64,000 bases of DNA from Hymenobacter terricola (GCF_017921975.2 NZ_JAGEMO020000021.1:100605-164604), one strand, 5' to 3'; counted from the first letter of the stretch, positions 1-8,500 are shown. Notes: generated by a model not told the origin, from the sequence alone. Numbers and translations are program-made.

Positions 1-993
1 GACCGGGTGAAGGAGTTCAACCTGAAGCAGATGTGGAAGTCGCCCAACGGCACCATCCGCAACATCCTGGACGGCACCGTATTCCGCGAGCCCATTGTGA
101 TGAGCAACGTGCCGCGCCTCGTGCCGAACTGGACCGCCCCCATCTGCATCGGCCGTCACGCGTTTGGCGACCAGTACCGCGCCACCGACTTTGTGACCAA
201 AGGCAAGGGCAAGCTCACCATCTCCTTCCAGCCCGAGGACGGCGGTGCCGCCCAGTCGTTTGAAGTCTACAACTTCCAGGGCGACGGCGTGGCGCTGGCC
301 ATGTACAACACCGACGAATCCATCCGGGGCTTCGCCCACGCCTGCTTCAACCAGGCCCTGAGCAAAGGCTGGCCTTTGTACCTGAGCACCAAAAACACCA
401 TCCTCAAGAAGTACGACGGCCGGTTCAAGGACATCTTCCAGGAGATTTATGAGCAGGACTACACCGCCAGGTTTAAGGAAGCCGGCATCACCTACGAGCA
501 CCGCCTGATTGACGACATGGTGGCCTCGGCCCTGAAATGGCACGGCAATTTCGTGTGGGCCTGCAAAAACTACGACGGCGACGTGCAGAGCGACACCGTG
601 GCCCAGGGCTTCGGCTCGCTCGGCCTGATGACTTCGGTACTGGTGACGCCCGACGGCGGCACGATGGAAGCCGAAGCCGCCCACGGCACCGTGACCCGCC
701 ACTACCGCGACCACCAGGCCGGCAAACCGACCTCCACGAACCCCATCGCCAGCATTTTCGCCTGGACGCGCGGCCTGGAGTTCCGCGGCAAGCTCGACGG
801 CAACCAGGAGCTCATCGACTTCTGCCACGCGCTGGAAGCCGTGTGCATCGAAACCGTGGAAAGCGGCAAGATGACCAAGGACCTCGCCGTCTGCATCCAC
901 GGCAACAAGGTGCAGCACGGCCGCGACTACCTCTACACCGAGGAATTCCTGGAAGCGCTGAACGAGAACCTGAAAATCAAATTGGGCAAATAA
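1..993 (+). CDS. icd: NADP-dependent isocitrate dehydrogenase, 5' truncated by window edge
   Basis: This enzyme oxidatively decarboxylates isocitrate to 2-oxoglutarate with NADP in the TCA cycle, in the cytoplasm. The frame is open from base 1, so the real start lies upstream; the GTG at 7 is internal. Visible family blocks are [20 protein letters not shown] (substrate-binding loop), [37 protein letters not shown] (metal-binding Asp) and [14 protein letters not shown] (NADP pocket). These match the eukaryote-like homodimeric IDH family of about 400-410 residues, so roughly 75-80 N-terminal residues are missing. A strong hairpin terminator follows 28 bp after the stop. Assignment is secure; only the start is unknown. 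Confidence 0.96.
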   Translation, partial: DRVKEFNLKQMWKSPNGTIRNILDGTVFREPIVMSNVPRLVPNWTAPICIGRHAFGDQYRATDFVTKGKGKLTISFQPEDGGAAQSFEVYNFQGDGVALAMYNTDESIRGFAHACFNQALSKGWPLYLSTKNTILKKYDGRFKDIFQEIYEQDYTARFKEAGITYEHRLIDDMVASALKWHGNFVWACKNYDGDVQSDTVAQGFGSLGLMTSVLVTPDGGTMEAEAAHGTVTRHYRDHQAGKPTSTNPIASIFAWTRGLEFRGKLDGNQELIDFCHALEAVCIETVESGKMTKDLAVCIHGNKVQHGRDYLYTEEFLEALNENLKIKLGK

Positions 994-1020
994 GCCTTCC
1001 GCTTTGCTTATGCTGAAAAA

Positions 1021-1051
1021 AATCCCCGCCTCCCCGGCGGGGATTTTTTTT
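1021..1051 (+). terminator. Rho-independent terminator of icd
   Basis: A perfect 10-bp stem (arms 1021-1030 and 1036-1045) with a 5-nt loop is followed by a run of eight T residues. It lies directly downstream of the isocitrate dehydrogenase stop codon. Confidence 0.9.
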
Positions 1052-1121
1052 GTTTAGGACTTGCGCAAATCAAGCCGTCGGCTGCCCCGGCGATTGCCCT
1101 GACTGGCCTGCGGCGTTCCGT

Positions 1122-1604
1122 TCAGCTGCTACCCAGCAGGCCCGCAATTCCTTTCACATTGAGCCGGGCAAATTTCTGGACCCGCGCAAACCGGGCTGCC
1201 GTTTCCTGCAACTCCTCGTCCTTGGGCAGGCGGGCCGGAACCTGGGTTTGCAGCCGTTCAAACACGGTCGCGGCAATGTCCATGTAGCCGAGCAGCAGCA
1301 GGTACAGCTGCTTCTTCTCGTCGTCGGCGTACCCCTTCACCCGAATGGCCTTGGCCAGCGTGTCGAGTTGCGTCGTTTCGTCGGTAAACAGGTCGCGCAA
1401 TGCTTGCCGACGCTGCTCATATTCCCGCAGCTGCTCCTCGCTGGCGACCGAAGTTGCGAACGGGAACTCCTGGGCAAAAGCCACGGCCTGGGCAAAGGCG
1501 CGGTCGGCATCGTACACCGTGGCCAGGTGTTTTTGCAAACTGGTCCACAGGCCCGTTCGGGCTTTGTCGAAAGTGCTGGGGCTGGCCGGTTCGGTGGTGC
1601 TCAT
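1122..1604 (-). CDS. Hypothetical cytoplasmic protein, helical (160 aa)
   Basis: I do not recognise this protein. The ORF is open to 1649, but the ATG at 1604 (MSTTEPASPS...) is preferred because the upstream extension has a different, less plausible composition. The product has no signal peptide or membrane segment. It is rich in Ala, Glu, Gln and Leu and looks all-helical, for example EEQLREYEQRRQALRDLF and DDEKKQLYLLLLGYMDIAAT. It is a single-gene unit converging on icd, with tRNA-Ser genes upstream on the same strand. No function is proposed. Confidence 0.7.
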   Translation of the reverse strand: MSTTEPASPSTFDKARTGLWTSLQKHLATVYDADRAFAQAVAFAQEFPFATSVASEEQLREYEQRRQALRDLFTDETTQLDTLAKAIRVKGYADDEKKQLYLLLLGYMDIAATVFERLQTQVPARLPKDEELQETAARFARVQKFARLNVKGIAGLLGSS

Positions 1605-1761
1605 GGTATACTTGCTGAAAAAGGCATTGCGAAGGTACTTCGGGACCACGGCAGTGGATTGATGCGCCTCCAGAACAGCGCCAAAGACGGCCCCATACTA
1701 TGGCCCATAATTGCTGACTCCTTGCATCTGCGCTGTTCCGCTATGCTTGCAAACCGCATCA

Positions 1762-1806
1762 GAAAAAAAACAAAAACCCCATTTCCAAGCTGGAAATGGG
1801 GTTTTT
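1762..1806 (-). terminator. Terminator downstream of tRNA-Ser(UGA)
   Basis: A perfect 15-bp stem (1773-1787 with 1791-1805), with a 3-nt loop, is followed on the minus strand by a T-rich tract. It sits just 3' of the tRNA-Ser(UGA) gene. Confidence 0.85.
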
Positions 1807-1808
1807 CG

Positions 1809-1893
1809 TAGAGAGCGAGGGATTCGAACCCCCGGACCTGTTACAGTCAGCGGTTTTCAAGACCGCCGCAATCGACCACTCTGCCAGCTCTCT
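1809..1893 (-). tRNA. tRNA-Ser (anticodon UGA)
   Basis: The reverse complement folds as a class II tRNA. A 7-bp acceptor stem (AGAGAGC/GCTCTCT) is followed by UG and a D arm beginning GCAGAGUGG. The anticodon arm GCGGU-CUUGAAA-ACCGC places UGA in the loop. There is a long variable arm, and the T arm contains GGTTCGAATCC. CCA is not encoded. A second serine tRNA lies about 75 bp upstream on the same strand. Confidence 0.96.
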
Positions 1894-1928
1894 AAGTTGG
1901 CCTCTGCGCGCTGAATACGTGTAATCAA

Positions 1929-1964
1929 TAAAAAAGGCTTTTCCCAGCGCAGAAAAAGCCTTTT
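1929..1964 (-). terminator. Terminator between the two tRNA-Ser genes
   Basis: An inverted repeat (AAAAGGCTTTT near 1932-1942 with AAAAAGCCTTTT at 1953-1964) directly follows the 3' end of tRNA-Ser(CGA) and has a T-rich minus-strand exit. The two tRNA genes are therefore probably separate transcripts. Confidence 0.75.
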
Positions 1965-1966
1965 AG

Positions 1967-2053
1967 TAGAGAAGGGGGGATTCGAACCCCCGATACCGTT
2001 GCCGGTATAACGGTTTTCGAAACCGTCGCATTCGACCACTCTGCCACCTCTCT
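1967..2053 (-). tRNA. tRNA-Ser (anticodon CGA)
   Basis: The reverse complement forms a class II tRNA. The acceptor is AGAGAGG/CTTCTCT with one G-U pair, and the D arm begins GCAGAGUGG. The anticodon arm ACGGU-UUCGAAA-ACCGU gives CGA. The variable arm is long and the T arm contains GGTTCGAATCC. CCA is not encoded. A TACTTTTG promoter box lies about 30 bp upstream. Confidence 0.96.
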
Positions 2054-2081
2054 AACAGGCTCCCCGAGTGATTGGGGAGTG

Positions 2082-2089
2082 CAAAAGTA
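2082..2089 (-). promoter_or_regulatory. Putative -7 box (TACTTTTG) for tRNA-Ser(CGA)
   Basis: The minus strand reads TACTTTTG, an exact match to the Bacteroidota -7 consensus TAnnTTTG, about 30 nt upstream of the tRNA 5' end. No convincing -33 TTTG was found at 19-21 bp. Promoter identity is an inference from the motif and its position. Confidence 0.45.
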
Positions 2090-2163
2090 AGGACGAATGC
2101 GCAAGGATGCAGCCCACGCGCAGAAATATTTTTTCTGTGCGGCCCCGGCCCGCTTGGCTCCTG

Positions 2164-3138
2164 CTACCCTTTCGCGGCCAATTGCTCGCGCATCATTTGC
2201 TGGCGGCGACCGGTGATGGCGTCCATGCTCACATTCACTTCGAAGCCGATAATCAGGGTCATACACACGAATTCGAGCCAGACCATGAAGCCCACCAGCG
2301 CGCCAATCGAACCGTAGAAGTGGTTATAAGAATCGAAAATCCGCACGTAGAGCGTGAACAGAAACGACACCAAAAAGATGAGCAGCGTGGCCACTATGGC
2401 CCCAGCCGATACCAGCGGCCACTTATCATGCACGGGCGGCACGAAGTAGTAAATCACGCAGGTCGTGCTCAAAAACAGCCCCAGCAGCGAGCCGTAGCGA
2501 ATAAGCGTGAGCACCAAATCGGTGAAGCGCTCGGGCACGATTTCATAGAATACCAGCCCGTCAATCAGGTAAGTACCGAAGAAAATGCCGGCGATGGCTA
2601 ATACCAGAATCAGCGACAGCACGAAGGTGAGGGCCGTGGCAATGAGGCGCTTGCGCAGGTAGCTGCGATGCTTGAACCACGGGTACTTCTTCTCGAAGGC
2701 ATCGAGCAGCGCCATGATGCCATTGGAGCTGAGCACCAGGGCCGTGCCGAAACCGAAGGACAGCAAGCCGCCGTGCGGAATGTTCACAATGTCCTCGATG
2801 GTGGAGGCAGTGGCCGCGTACAGCTCGCGCGGCATGAAATCGGCCAGAAACTGCAGGATGTCCACGTTCAGGTTCGGCACGGGAATGTACGGAATGAGCG
2901 TGAACAGGAAAATAATGGTCGGAAACAGCGCCACCGTGAGGTTGAAGGCCATGTAGGCGGCGCGCTTTTCCAGGCTGTCGAGGCGCAGCTCGTGCAGAAT
3001 GCGGTCGAGCACGTCGTAGAGCGAAGCGTGGCCGCCGGGGAGGCGCAGTCGCTTCAGGCCCACAATCAGCCGCCGGTAGGGCCGTTGCTGGCGCACATCG
3101 GGGAAGCGGGCACGGCTGATGGCGGCGGGGGCTTTCAC
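2164..3138 (-). CDS. YihY/virulence factor BrkB family inner-membrane protein
   Basis: The protein is an integral membrane protein of the BrkB/YihY family, whose biochemical role is still debated. An N-terminal cytoplasmic region (about residues 1-60) leads into the family hallmark RAAYMAFNLTVALFPTIIFL. Five to six hydrophobic segments follow, including TALVLSSNGIMALLDAF and GAIVATLLIFLVSFLFTLY, and a late motif NHFYGSIGALVGFMVWLEF. Length (324 aa) is typical. The start is GTG at 3138; no ATG occurs before the first membrane segment. The DNA just upstream is repeat-like intergenic sequence. It lies in the same direction as the thioesterase and mltG. Confidence 0.88.
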   Translation of the reverse strand: MKAPAAISRARFPDVRQQRPYRRLIVGLKRLRLPGGHASLYDVLDRILHELRLDSLEKRAAYMAFNLTVALFPTIIFLFTLIPYIPVPNLNVDILQFLADFMPRELYAATASTIEDIVNIPHGGLLSFGFGTALVLSSNGIMALLDAFEKKYPWFKHRSYLRKRLIATALTFVLSLILVLAIAGIFFGTYLIDGLVFYEIVPERFTDLVLTLIRYGSLLGLFLSTTCVIYYFVPPVHDKWPLVSAGAIVATLLIFLVSFLFTLYVRIFDSYNHFYGSIGALVGFMVWLEFVCMTLIIGFEVNVSMDAITGRRQQMMREQLAAKG

Positions 3139-3182
3139 TTTTCAGTTAACAATGAGCACTGGGGAATTGCGAACCGGGGGGT

Positions 3183-3599
3183 TCATCCTTCTGCAAAATA
3201 CGGCGCCAGCTTTTCCTGTACGTCGGCGGGCACCGGCACGGGGCGGCCGGTGGTCGTGCGCACGAACACCATCAGGGTGTGGCCTTCGCTAAGCAGCTCG
3301 TGGGCTTCGTTGTAAATCTCATACTCAAACAACACGCTGGCCCCGCGGGCGGGTTTCCGGAGCAGCAGCCGCACCGTAAGCAGGTCGTCGTAGCGGGCCG
3401 GGCGGCGGAACTTGGTGCGCAACTCCCCCACCGGCATGCCCACGCCGGCCGCTTCCATGGCTTTATACGAAATACCCAGCTGCCGGAACGCCTCGGTGCG
3501 CGCCACCTCAAAATACGCCGCGTAGTTGCCGTGGTAGACGTAGCCCATCTGGTCGGTTTCGGCGTAGCGCACGCGGATTTGGGTGTCGAAGGAGAACAC
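3183..3599 (-). CDS. Acyl-CoA thioesterase, 4HBT/YbgC-type hotdog fold
   Basis: This is a single hotdog-domain thioesterase (138 aa) that should hydrolyse an acyl-CoA or acyl-ACP thioester; the substrate cannot be told from sequence. The 4HBT signature is clear near the N-terminus: RVRYAETDQMGYVYHGNYAA, with the catalytic Asp of the ETDQMG motif. The later strand block LLLRKPARGASVLFEYEIYN is also typical. The start is GTG at 3599, immediately downstream of repeat-like AT-rich DNA containing 'AATCAG'. In many bacteria YbgC sits with the Tol-Pal system, but no tol genes are present here. Confidence 0.88.
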   Translation of the reverse strand: MFSFDTQIRVRYAETDQMGYVYHGNYAAYFEVARTEAFRQLGISYKAMEAAGVGMPVGELRTKFRRPARYDDLLTVRLLLRKPARGASVLFEYEIYNEAHELLSEGHTLMVFVRTTTGRPVPVPADVQEKLAPYFAEG

Positions 3600-3681
3600 T
3601 GATTAATATGCTGATTTTTTGATGAGTTGAGGCGTTGATTGGATAAAGGTGCCACTACAGCGCCACGCACCGGGGAGCGTC

Positions 3682-3722
3682 AGCACATTAGCACATTAGC
3701 ACATTAATTAATCAGCACATTA
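3682..3722. repeat. Short tandem repeat 'AGCACATTA' between thioesterase and mltG
   Basis: At least four near-tandem copies of GCACATTA are visible, with an interruption of ATTAATC. The last copy overlaps the mltG stop codon (TAA read on the minus strand at 3720-3722). A related AT-rich block (3600-3625) lies just upstream of the thioesterase start. Confidence 0.75.
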
Positions 3723-4802
3723 CTTAATTCCGGCCCGGTTCAGCGCAGCCTGGTAGCGGCGAGCATTCAAAATATGGTCCTGCTCATTCATAGCGAAGGC
3801 ATGATAGCCGCTGAAATCTTCCTTGGCGCAGAAGTATAAATAGTTGTTGCTTTCCGGCTTAAGCACGGCGTCGATGCTGGCGATGCTGGGCAGGTTGATG
3901 GGGCCGGGGGGCAGGCCGGCGTATTTATAGGTGTTGTAGGGCGAGTCTTTTTGCAGGTGCACGTTGAGCACGCGCTTGATGGTGAAATCGCGGTTAGCGT
4001 ACACCACGGTGGGGTCGGCCTGCAACTTCATGCCGCGTTTCAGGCGGTTGAGGTAGACGCCCGCGATGCGGGGGCGCTCGTCGGCGTGCTGCTGCTGCTC
4101 GGCTTCCACGATGCTGGCCAGGGTGCTGACCTGGGCGCGGGTGAGGTGCAGTTTCTCGCGCTCGGCGTCGCGGGCCGGGGTCCAGAACTTCTCGTATTCC
4201 TTCTTCATCCGCTTCATCAGGTTGTCGACGGAAGTGTTCCAATACAGCTCATACGTATTGGGAATGAACATGCTGAGCACCGTGGTGGTGTCGAAACCCA
4301 GGCTGCGCGTGTACTCGGGGCTGGCCAGCAGGGAATCTATCTCACTGGGCCGGGCGTCAATCTGGTTCGAGAGCTTGTCGGCCAGCTCGCGGCGCAGGCG
4401 CACGTTGGTGAACGTGAGCTTGAGCGGCGACTGAATGCCCGCCTTCAATACGTTGATGAGCTGGCGGTTGGTGTAGCCGTCCTTCAGTTCGTAGCGGCCG
4501 GGCTTTACGTGCTCGGGGTACTTCATGAGCTTGGCCACGAAGTGCAGCGAGAGCTTATCCACCACAGTGCCGGTGGCGTCGATGGCGTTTAGGGCCGTTT
4601 TCCAGTCGGCGCCGCGGTGCACGATGACGTAGGTCGGCTTGCCCTTGGTTTCGATGTTGGCGGTGAAGAACACCTGATAGAAATAATAGGAGAAGCACAC
4701 CAGCGTGAGCGTAAACACGACGCTGACGGTGGCCCAGCGCTTGCGGCGGCGCAGGGATTGGTTGCGGTATTCAATGGCCGACTTTTTGGCAGGCTGCGAC
4801 AT
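3720..4802 (-). CDS. mltG: Endolytic murein transglycosylase MltG (YceG-like)
   Basis: MltG cleaves nascent peptidoglycan strands at the inner membrane and acts as a terminator of glycan elongation. The chosen start at 4802 gives MSQPAKKSAIEYRN..., 360 aa; the longer frame to 4868 has no supporting context. A basic N-terminus precedes one transmembrane helix (TVSVVFTLTLVCFSYYFYQV), then a LysM-like region, then the YceG catalytic domain with the catalytic Glu in STLASIVEAEQ and the conserved block AGVYLNRLKRGMKLQADPTV. The C-terminal LPPGPINLPSIASIDAVLKP block is also diagnostic. A TACTTTTG box lies 33 bp upstream. Confidence 0.95.
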   Translation of the reverse strand: MSQPAKKSAIEYRNQSLRRRKRWATVSVVFTLTLVCFSYYFYQVFFTANIETKGKPTYVIVHRGADWKTALNAIDATGTVVDKLSLHFVAKLMKYPEHVKPGRYELKDGYTNRQLINVLKAGIQSPLKLTFTNVRLRRELADKLSNQIDARPSEIDSLLASPEYTRSLGFDTTTVLSMFIPNTYELYWNTSVDNLMKRMKKEYEKFWTPARDAEREKLHLTRAQVSTLASIVEAEQQQHADERPRIAGVYLNRLKRGMKLQADPTVVYANRDFTIKRVLNVHLQKDSPYNTYKYAGLPPGPINLPSIASIDAVLKPESNNYLYFCAKEDFSGYHAFAMNEQDHILNARRYQAALNRAGIK

Positions 4803-4834
4803 GGGAATGAGTAAGGGAAGCGAGGGAGCGGCGT

Positions 4835-4842
4835 CAAAAGTA
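4835..4842 (-). promoter_or_regulatory. Putative -7 box (TACTTTTG) for mltG
   Basis: The minus strand reads TACTTTTG, an exact TAnnTTTG match, 33 nt upstream of the mltG ATG at 4802. This supports the shorter start. No clear -33 element is present. Confidence 0.45.
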
Positions 4843-5003
4843 CGAAGGGCGGCAACCGCGGGGCGCAAGCGGCGTTGCAGTTGTTTCGTTTCGGCCAGAC
4901 GTAGTACCTTGCCCGCGCCTTTGGCCCGGCTGGCACCCCGTTGCCGCCATCAGCTGCCAAAATCCGGCTCGCGCCGTCACTTTTCCATTCTCTAACTCCC
5001 TAT

Positions 5004-5636
5004 ATGCCCGCCACCCTCCTCCGCATTCATCCCGAAAATCCGCCCCATAACCGCATTCAGCAAGCCGTTGAGGTATTGCGCAAGGGCGGCGTCATCATCT
5101 ATCCCACCGATACCGTCTACGGCATCGGCTGCGACGTGACCAACGCCAAGGCCGTGGACAAAGTGTGCCGCATCAAGAAGCTTTTTCCGGAAAAAGCCAA
5201 TCTGAGCTTTATCTGCCACGACCTGTCGCACATTTCCGACTACGCCCACGGCATCACCACGGCCACCTACAAAGTCATCAAAAAAGCCCTGCCCGGCCCG
5301 TTCACCTTCATTTTTGAAGCCAGTGCCAACGCTCCCCGCTTCGGCGGCACCAAGCGCAAAACGGTCGGCATCCGGGTGCCCGACAACCAGATTATTCTGC
5401 AGCTGGTGAAAGAGCTGGGCAATCCCATCGTGAGCACCTCGGTGCGCGAAGACGAAAACACGCTGGACGAATACGTAACCGACCCCGACCTGATTTTTGA
5501 GAAATACCGCCTGCTGGTGGACCTCGTTATCGACGGCGGCTTCGGCGGCAACGTCCCCAGCACCATTATTGACTGCACCAACGACGACTTCGAACTCATT
5601 CGCCAGGGCGCGGGCGACATCGAGCAGTATTTGTAG
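5004..5636 (+). CDS. L-threonylcarbamoyladenylate synthase (Sua5/YwlC/YrdC family)
   Basis: The enzyme makes threonylcarbamoyl-AMP from threonine, bicarbonate and ATP for the t6A modification of ANN-decoding tRNAs. The start at 5004 (MPATLLRIHPENPPHNRIQQ) is preferred over an in-frame ATG at 4941. The YrdC core is evident: GGVIIYPTDTVYGIGCD, KVCRIKKLFPEKANLSFICHD, LPGPFTFIFEAS, KRKTVGIRVPDNQIILQLV and GNPIVSTSV. At 210 aa it is the short single-domain form without the C-terminal Sua5 domain. It is divergent from mltG; a TACCTTGC sequence (4905-4912) with TTG 21 bp upstream could be its promoter. Confidence 0.93.
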   Translation: MPATLLRIHPENPPHNRIQQAVEVLRKGGVIIYPTDTVYGIGCDVTNAKAVDKVCRIKKLFPEKANLSFICHDLSHISDYAHGITTATYKVIKKALPGPFTFIFEASANAPRFGGTKRKTVGIRVPDNQIILQLVKELGNPIVSTSVREDENTLDEYVTDPDLIFEKYRLLVDLVIDGGFGGNVPSTIIDCTNDDFELIRQGAGDIEQYL

Positions 5637-5665
5637 AATCAGCGTTTGACGTATCCGTAAAGAGT

Positions 5666-5772
5666 GTCATGCTCATCCGGCGTCCGCTTGTTGAAGCATC
5701 TCTACCGCGTAAGTAATTGATTTACTAATACGGTAAAGATGCTTCGACAAGCGGACGCCGGATGAGCATGAC
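5666..5772. repeat. Dispersed palindromic repeat, family A (GAAGCATCTCTACCG)
   Basis: Arms of about 42 bp (5666-5707 and 5731-5772) are nearly perfect inverted copies around a 23-bp AT-rich spacer. The core GAAGCATCTCTACCG recurs in inverted-repeat form near 34001, 50530 and 54733, and a degenerate member lies near 38864. It sits between two convergent genes. Confidence 0.9.
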
Positions 5773-5784
5773 GTTCTTTTTGCT

Positions 5785-6699
5785 TTAACTCCGCTTGTGC
5801 TTCCAGCGCCGGTGCGTCCACAAATACTGCTCGGGCGAGGCGCGCATGTCTTTTTCCAGCTGCCGGGCAAAGGCTTCGGTGACTAGAAATGTGCCGGCCA
5901 GCGCGGCTGCGGCGGCCCGGCCATCGGGTAGTTCCGTGAAAGTAACTTCGTAGTAACCGCGCCGCACCCGGCGAATGCCCACGTACAGCACCGCGCAGTC
6001 GAGTTGCGCGGCCAGCCGGTCGGCGCTGGTGTAAAAGCTGGTGTCCTGGTTCAGGAAAGTGGTCCAGTAGGGCCGGTCTTCGGGGCCGGCGGCCTGGTCG
6101 GTGAGCAGGCTAAGAGTGCGGCCTACGCCTTTGTGCGCCACCAGGTAGCGCAGCGTCGAGAGCATGGGCACCGCATCGGCCCCCAGCCGGGTGCGCAGCC
6201 GCCGCATAAAGCTTTCAAAAAACGGGTTGTTCAGCGGCTTGTATACGCCCGCCGCCCGGCCCGGAAATTCCAGCGCCGCGCCGCTCAGAATCCACTCCCA
6301 GTTGCCCATATGCGAGCCCAGCGAGAGCACCAGCCGCTTTTCCGCAAACGGCCGCGTCATCAGCTCCGGATTGGTGAAGCGCATGCGTTGCGCCAGCTCA
6401 CCAGGGCTGATAACTGCCAGCTTCAGAATCTCGACCACCACCTGCGCAAAGTGCCGGTAGAAGGCCTTGCCCGTGCGCTCAATTTCGGCGGGAGATTTCT
6501 CGGGAAAAGAATTGCGCAGGTTTTCCGTCACCACCCGCCAGCGGTAGCGCACCACGTAGGCCAGCAGAAAATAGATACCCTCGGCCATGATATACAACAC
6601 CGGCAGTGGCAGGTGCGCCAGGCCCAGCAGCAACCACTGCAATGGCTCAAAATACCAGGCGTAGGGCCGCAGAGCCGCGCCTTTGGTGCCCCTGCTCAT
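5785..6699 (-). CDS. Lysophospholipid/lipid A acyltransferase family protein (LpxL/HtrB-like)
   Basis: This is a membrane-anchored acyltransferase of the HtrB/LpxL/LpxM superfamily, probably adding a secondary acyl chain to lipid A. A membrane-anchor segment (PLPVLYIMAEGIYFLLAYVV) is followed by the R-x-NL-x-x-SFP block RWRVVTENLRNSFPE. The HX4E active-site motif is HMGNWE in SLGSHMGNWEWILSG. Length of 304 aa is typical. Its start overlaps the stop of the upstream secreted-protein gene by 4 bp (ATGA), so the two are probably co-translated. The donor and lipid substrate are not determined from sequence. Confidence 0.88.
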   Translation of the reverse strand: MSRGTKGAALRPYAWYFEPLQWLLLGLAHLPLPVLYIMAEGIYFLLAYVVRYRWRVVTENLRNSFPEKSPAEIERTGKAFYRHFAQVVVEILKLAVISPGELAQRMRFTNPELMTRPFAEKRLVLSLGSHMGNWEWILSGAALEFPGRAAGVYKPLNNPFFESFMRRLRTRLGADAVPMLSTLRYLVAHKGVGRTLSLLTDQAAGPEDRPYWTTFLNQDTSFYTSADRLAAQLDCAVLYVGIRRVRRGYYEVTFTELPDGRAAAAALAGTFLVTEAFARQLEKDMRASPEQYLWTHRRWKHKRS

Positions 6700-7565
6700 C
6701 GGGGCACGGCCGCCCCGGCCGGCGCAAACTCGGCCGAGTGGCGCTCGCCGATGGCGCGGTGGCCAGCCAGCAGCTTTTTGTTATCCGGCCCGCCATACAC
6801 TTCCACAAACAGCGTGAACGGCCCGTCGGGCAGTGGCCCCAGCGGCAGTTGCCCCACCACGGTGGTAGGCCGCCCGCTCTGGGGCGTGAGGGTGCCATCG
6901 GCGTCGGCGGCCGAGCCGTCGGGTGTGGTGAGGTGGTAGTGCACGCGCAGGTCCTGGCCCATGGGCGCATTGTGCAATTCGGTGTAGAAGAAGATGTTAT
7001 CAGCTCCCCGGCCATAATTACCGCCCGGCGCCCGGGTCAGACGGTAGCCGCCACGGGCAAAATTATCGTCGCCCCCGCTGCGGGCGGCGGGCCGCGACAG
7101 CAGTACCACATCGGTCAGAAACGGGCCTACGGGCGTTTCCAATACCAACGGTTTTTCCACGGTGGTTTCGCCGTTGGTGCTGCGATATTGGTCGCGCACG
7201 GTGCCGCGCAGGGTGTATTTGCCATCGGGCAGCAAAATTCTTTTCAGAAAGCTCTGCGGGTTTTTGATGGCGATGGTGGTGTCATTCAGCACCGGCGGCT
7301 TCAGAGTAACTACTTCGTGGTAAGCCGGGGAGCCATCGGCTTTCAGAATATCCAGCGTGACGGTAGCCGCCGATTGAAACGATTTCGGAGCCCGTTGCCG
7401 GTAGGTGAGCGACTGGGTGGGCACCGTGACGTAAATTTCTACTTCAGCGCCTTTTTCCACCTTATTAAGGTTGCGGAAACGGGCGATGTCAAGAAAAATC
7501 TGGGGCGGGCCGGCCTGAGCGGCGAAAGAAACGAGGGCAGCAACGAACAGGAAGAAGAAACGCAT
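6696..7565 (-). CDS. Secreted hypothetical protein, beta-rich, coupled to acyltransferase
   Basis: I do not recognise a named family with certainty. The 289-aa product has a clear N-terminal signal peptide (MRFFFLFVAALVSFAAQAGP) and then looks like two beta-sandwich modules. The first, about residues 25-150, contains DGKYTLRGTVRDQY. The second, about 150-285, contains FTLFVEVYGGPDNKKLLAGH. The style resembles the N-terminal part of GWxTD-type periplasmic proteins, but the GWxTD motif itself is absent. It overlaps the acyltransferase gene by 4 bp. A TACTTTTG box ends only 4 nt before the ATG. Confidence 0.75.
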   Translation of the reverse strand: MRFFFLFVAALVSFAAQAGPPQIFLDIARFRNLNKVEKGAEVEIYVTVPTQSLTYRQRAPKSFQSAATVTLDILKADGSPAYHEVVTLKPPVLNDTTIAIKNPQSFLKRILLPDGKYTLRGTVRDQYRSTNGETTVEKPLVLETPVGPFLTDVVLLSRPAARSGGDDNFARGGYRLTRAPGGNYGRGADNIFFYTELHNAPMGQDLRVHYHLTTPDGSAADADGTLTPQSGRPTTVVGQLPLGPLPDGPFTLFVEVYGGPDNKKLLAGHRAIGERHSAEFAPAGAAVPR

Positions 7566-7569
7566 GGAA

Positions 7570-7577
7570 CAAAAGTA
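7570..7577 (-). promoter_or_regulatory. -7 box abutting start codon (possible leaderless transcript)
   Basis: The minus strand reads TACTTTTG (TAnnTTTG match), leaving only 4 nt before the ATG at 7565. If used, transcription would start at or within a few bases of the start codon. The same geometry occurs before aroB at 20559-20566. Confidence 0.45.
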
Positions 7578-7622
7578 ATGAGGATGACACGGGCCTGACT
7601 AAAACCCCGTCCTTTACGCAAT

Positions 7623-7661
7623 AATCCGTGAAATCAGTAAAATCTGCCTAAATCTGTGATA
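7623..7661 (+). repeat. Dispersed repeat, family B (AATCCGTGAAATC...GTGAT), overlapping wbqC start
   Basis: The unit begins AATCCGTGAAATC and ends TAAATCTGTGATA. It aligns over about 39 bp with the unit upstream of lysS (29771-29810). The GTG start codon of the WbqC-like gene lies inside the 3' end of the repeat. Confidence 0.8.
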
Positions 7662-8339
7662 CTGCTAACTGAACTGCATTACCAGCCGCCGGCCGCCCTC
7701 TTCGCCGAGCTGCTCCGGGCCGACGGCATTCTGCTCGAAGCCCACGAGCACTACCGCAAGCAGACCTATCGCAACCGCTGCCTCATTCGCACCGCCCAGG
7801 GCGTGCAGCCCCTCACCGTGCCGGTTATCGACGGCAACCGGGCCGAAAAAGTGAGCATTTCGGCCATTGAAATCGACTACCGCCAGAACTGGATTCACCG
7901 GCATTGGCGCACCCTGCAAACTGCATACGGCAATAGTCCGTATTTTGAGTACTATGCCGACTACCTGCACGATATTTACGTACGTAAACCGGTACTGCTT
8001 TTCGACTTAAATCAGCAGTTTTTGCGTTTATTGCTGAAGTGTTTCCGGCTCACCCTGCCGGTGCACCTCACCACCGGATACCAGGCGCACTACCCCGCGC
8101 AACCTTCTTTCGTAAATTCAGGTCTTCCTACTACTGCTTCCAACGCGCCATTTATCAGTGACCGACGCGACTGGTTGACACCCAAAACCAACTCAAAAAC
8201 GCCCGAACCTGACAGTCCGGCAGCCTCCTCTCTGGTGCGGCCGTACCCGCAGGTGTTTGGCCCAGGTTTTGAGCCGGGGCTGAGTGTGCTGGACTTATTG
8301 TTTTCGCAAGGGCCAGCGGCCGGCGCTTATTTGCAGTAA
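7656..8339 (+). CDS. WbqC-like family protein
   Basis: WbqC-like proteins are found in O-antigen and polysaccharide clusters and elsewhere in Bacteroidota; their reaction is not firmly established. Family features are the N-terminal block LLTELHYQPPAALFAEL, the NRCLIRTAQGVQPLTVPV segment and the WIHRHWRTLQTAYGNSPYFEYYADYL block. The start is GTG at 7656, supplied by a family B repeat. The C-terminal 70 residues after about residue 155 are Pro/Ser/Thr-rich before a closing FEPGLSVLDLLFSQGPAAGAYL motif. The gene stands alone, upstream of clpC. Confidence 0.85.
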   Translation: MILLTELHYQPPAALFAELLRADGILLEAHEHYRKQTYRNRCLIRTAQGVQPLTVPVIDGNRAEKVSISAIEIDYRQNWIHRHWRTLQTAYGNSPYFEYYADYLHDIYVRKPVLLFDLNQQFLRLLLKCFRLTLPVHLTTGYQAHYPAQPSFVNSGLPTTASNAPFISDRRDWLTPKTNSKTPEPDSPAASSLVRPYPQVFGPGFEPGLSVLDLLFSQGPAAGAYLQ

Positions 8340-8500
8340 CCTGCAGATTTTCGCCGACGTTACGATATACTTGCTTGCGGGACTCTCCCGTCCCGAACCT
8401 TCGCCCGAATCAGCTTGTTTTCAAGCTACATCGGCCCAACCCGTTATTCGTGTATTTGCCCGACGCGGGGCTTATTTGATTTTTCACTACGTTTATTGGC

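Noticed and set aside
3682..3722. Possible CRISPR-like array because of repeated AGCACATTA
   Set aside because: Units are under 10 bp with no spacers; it is a simple tandem repeat.
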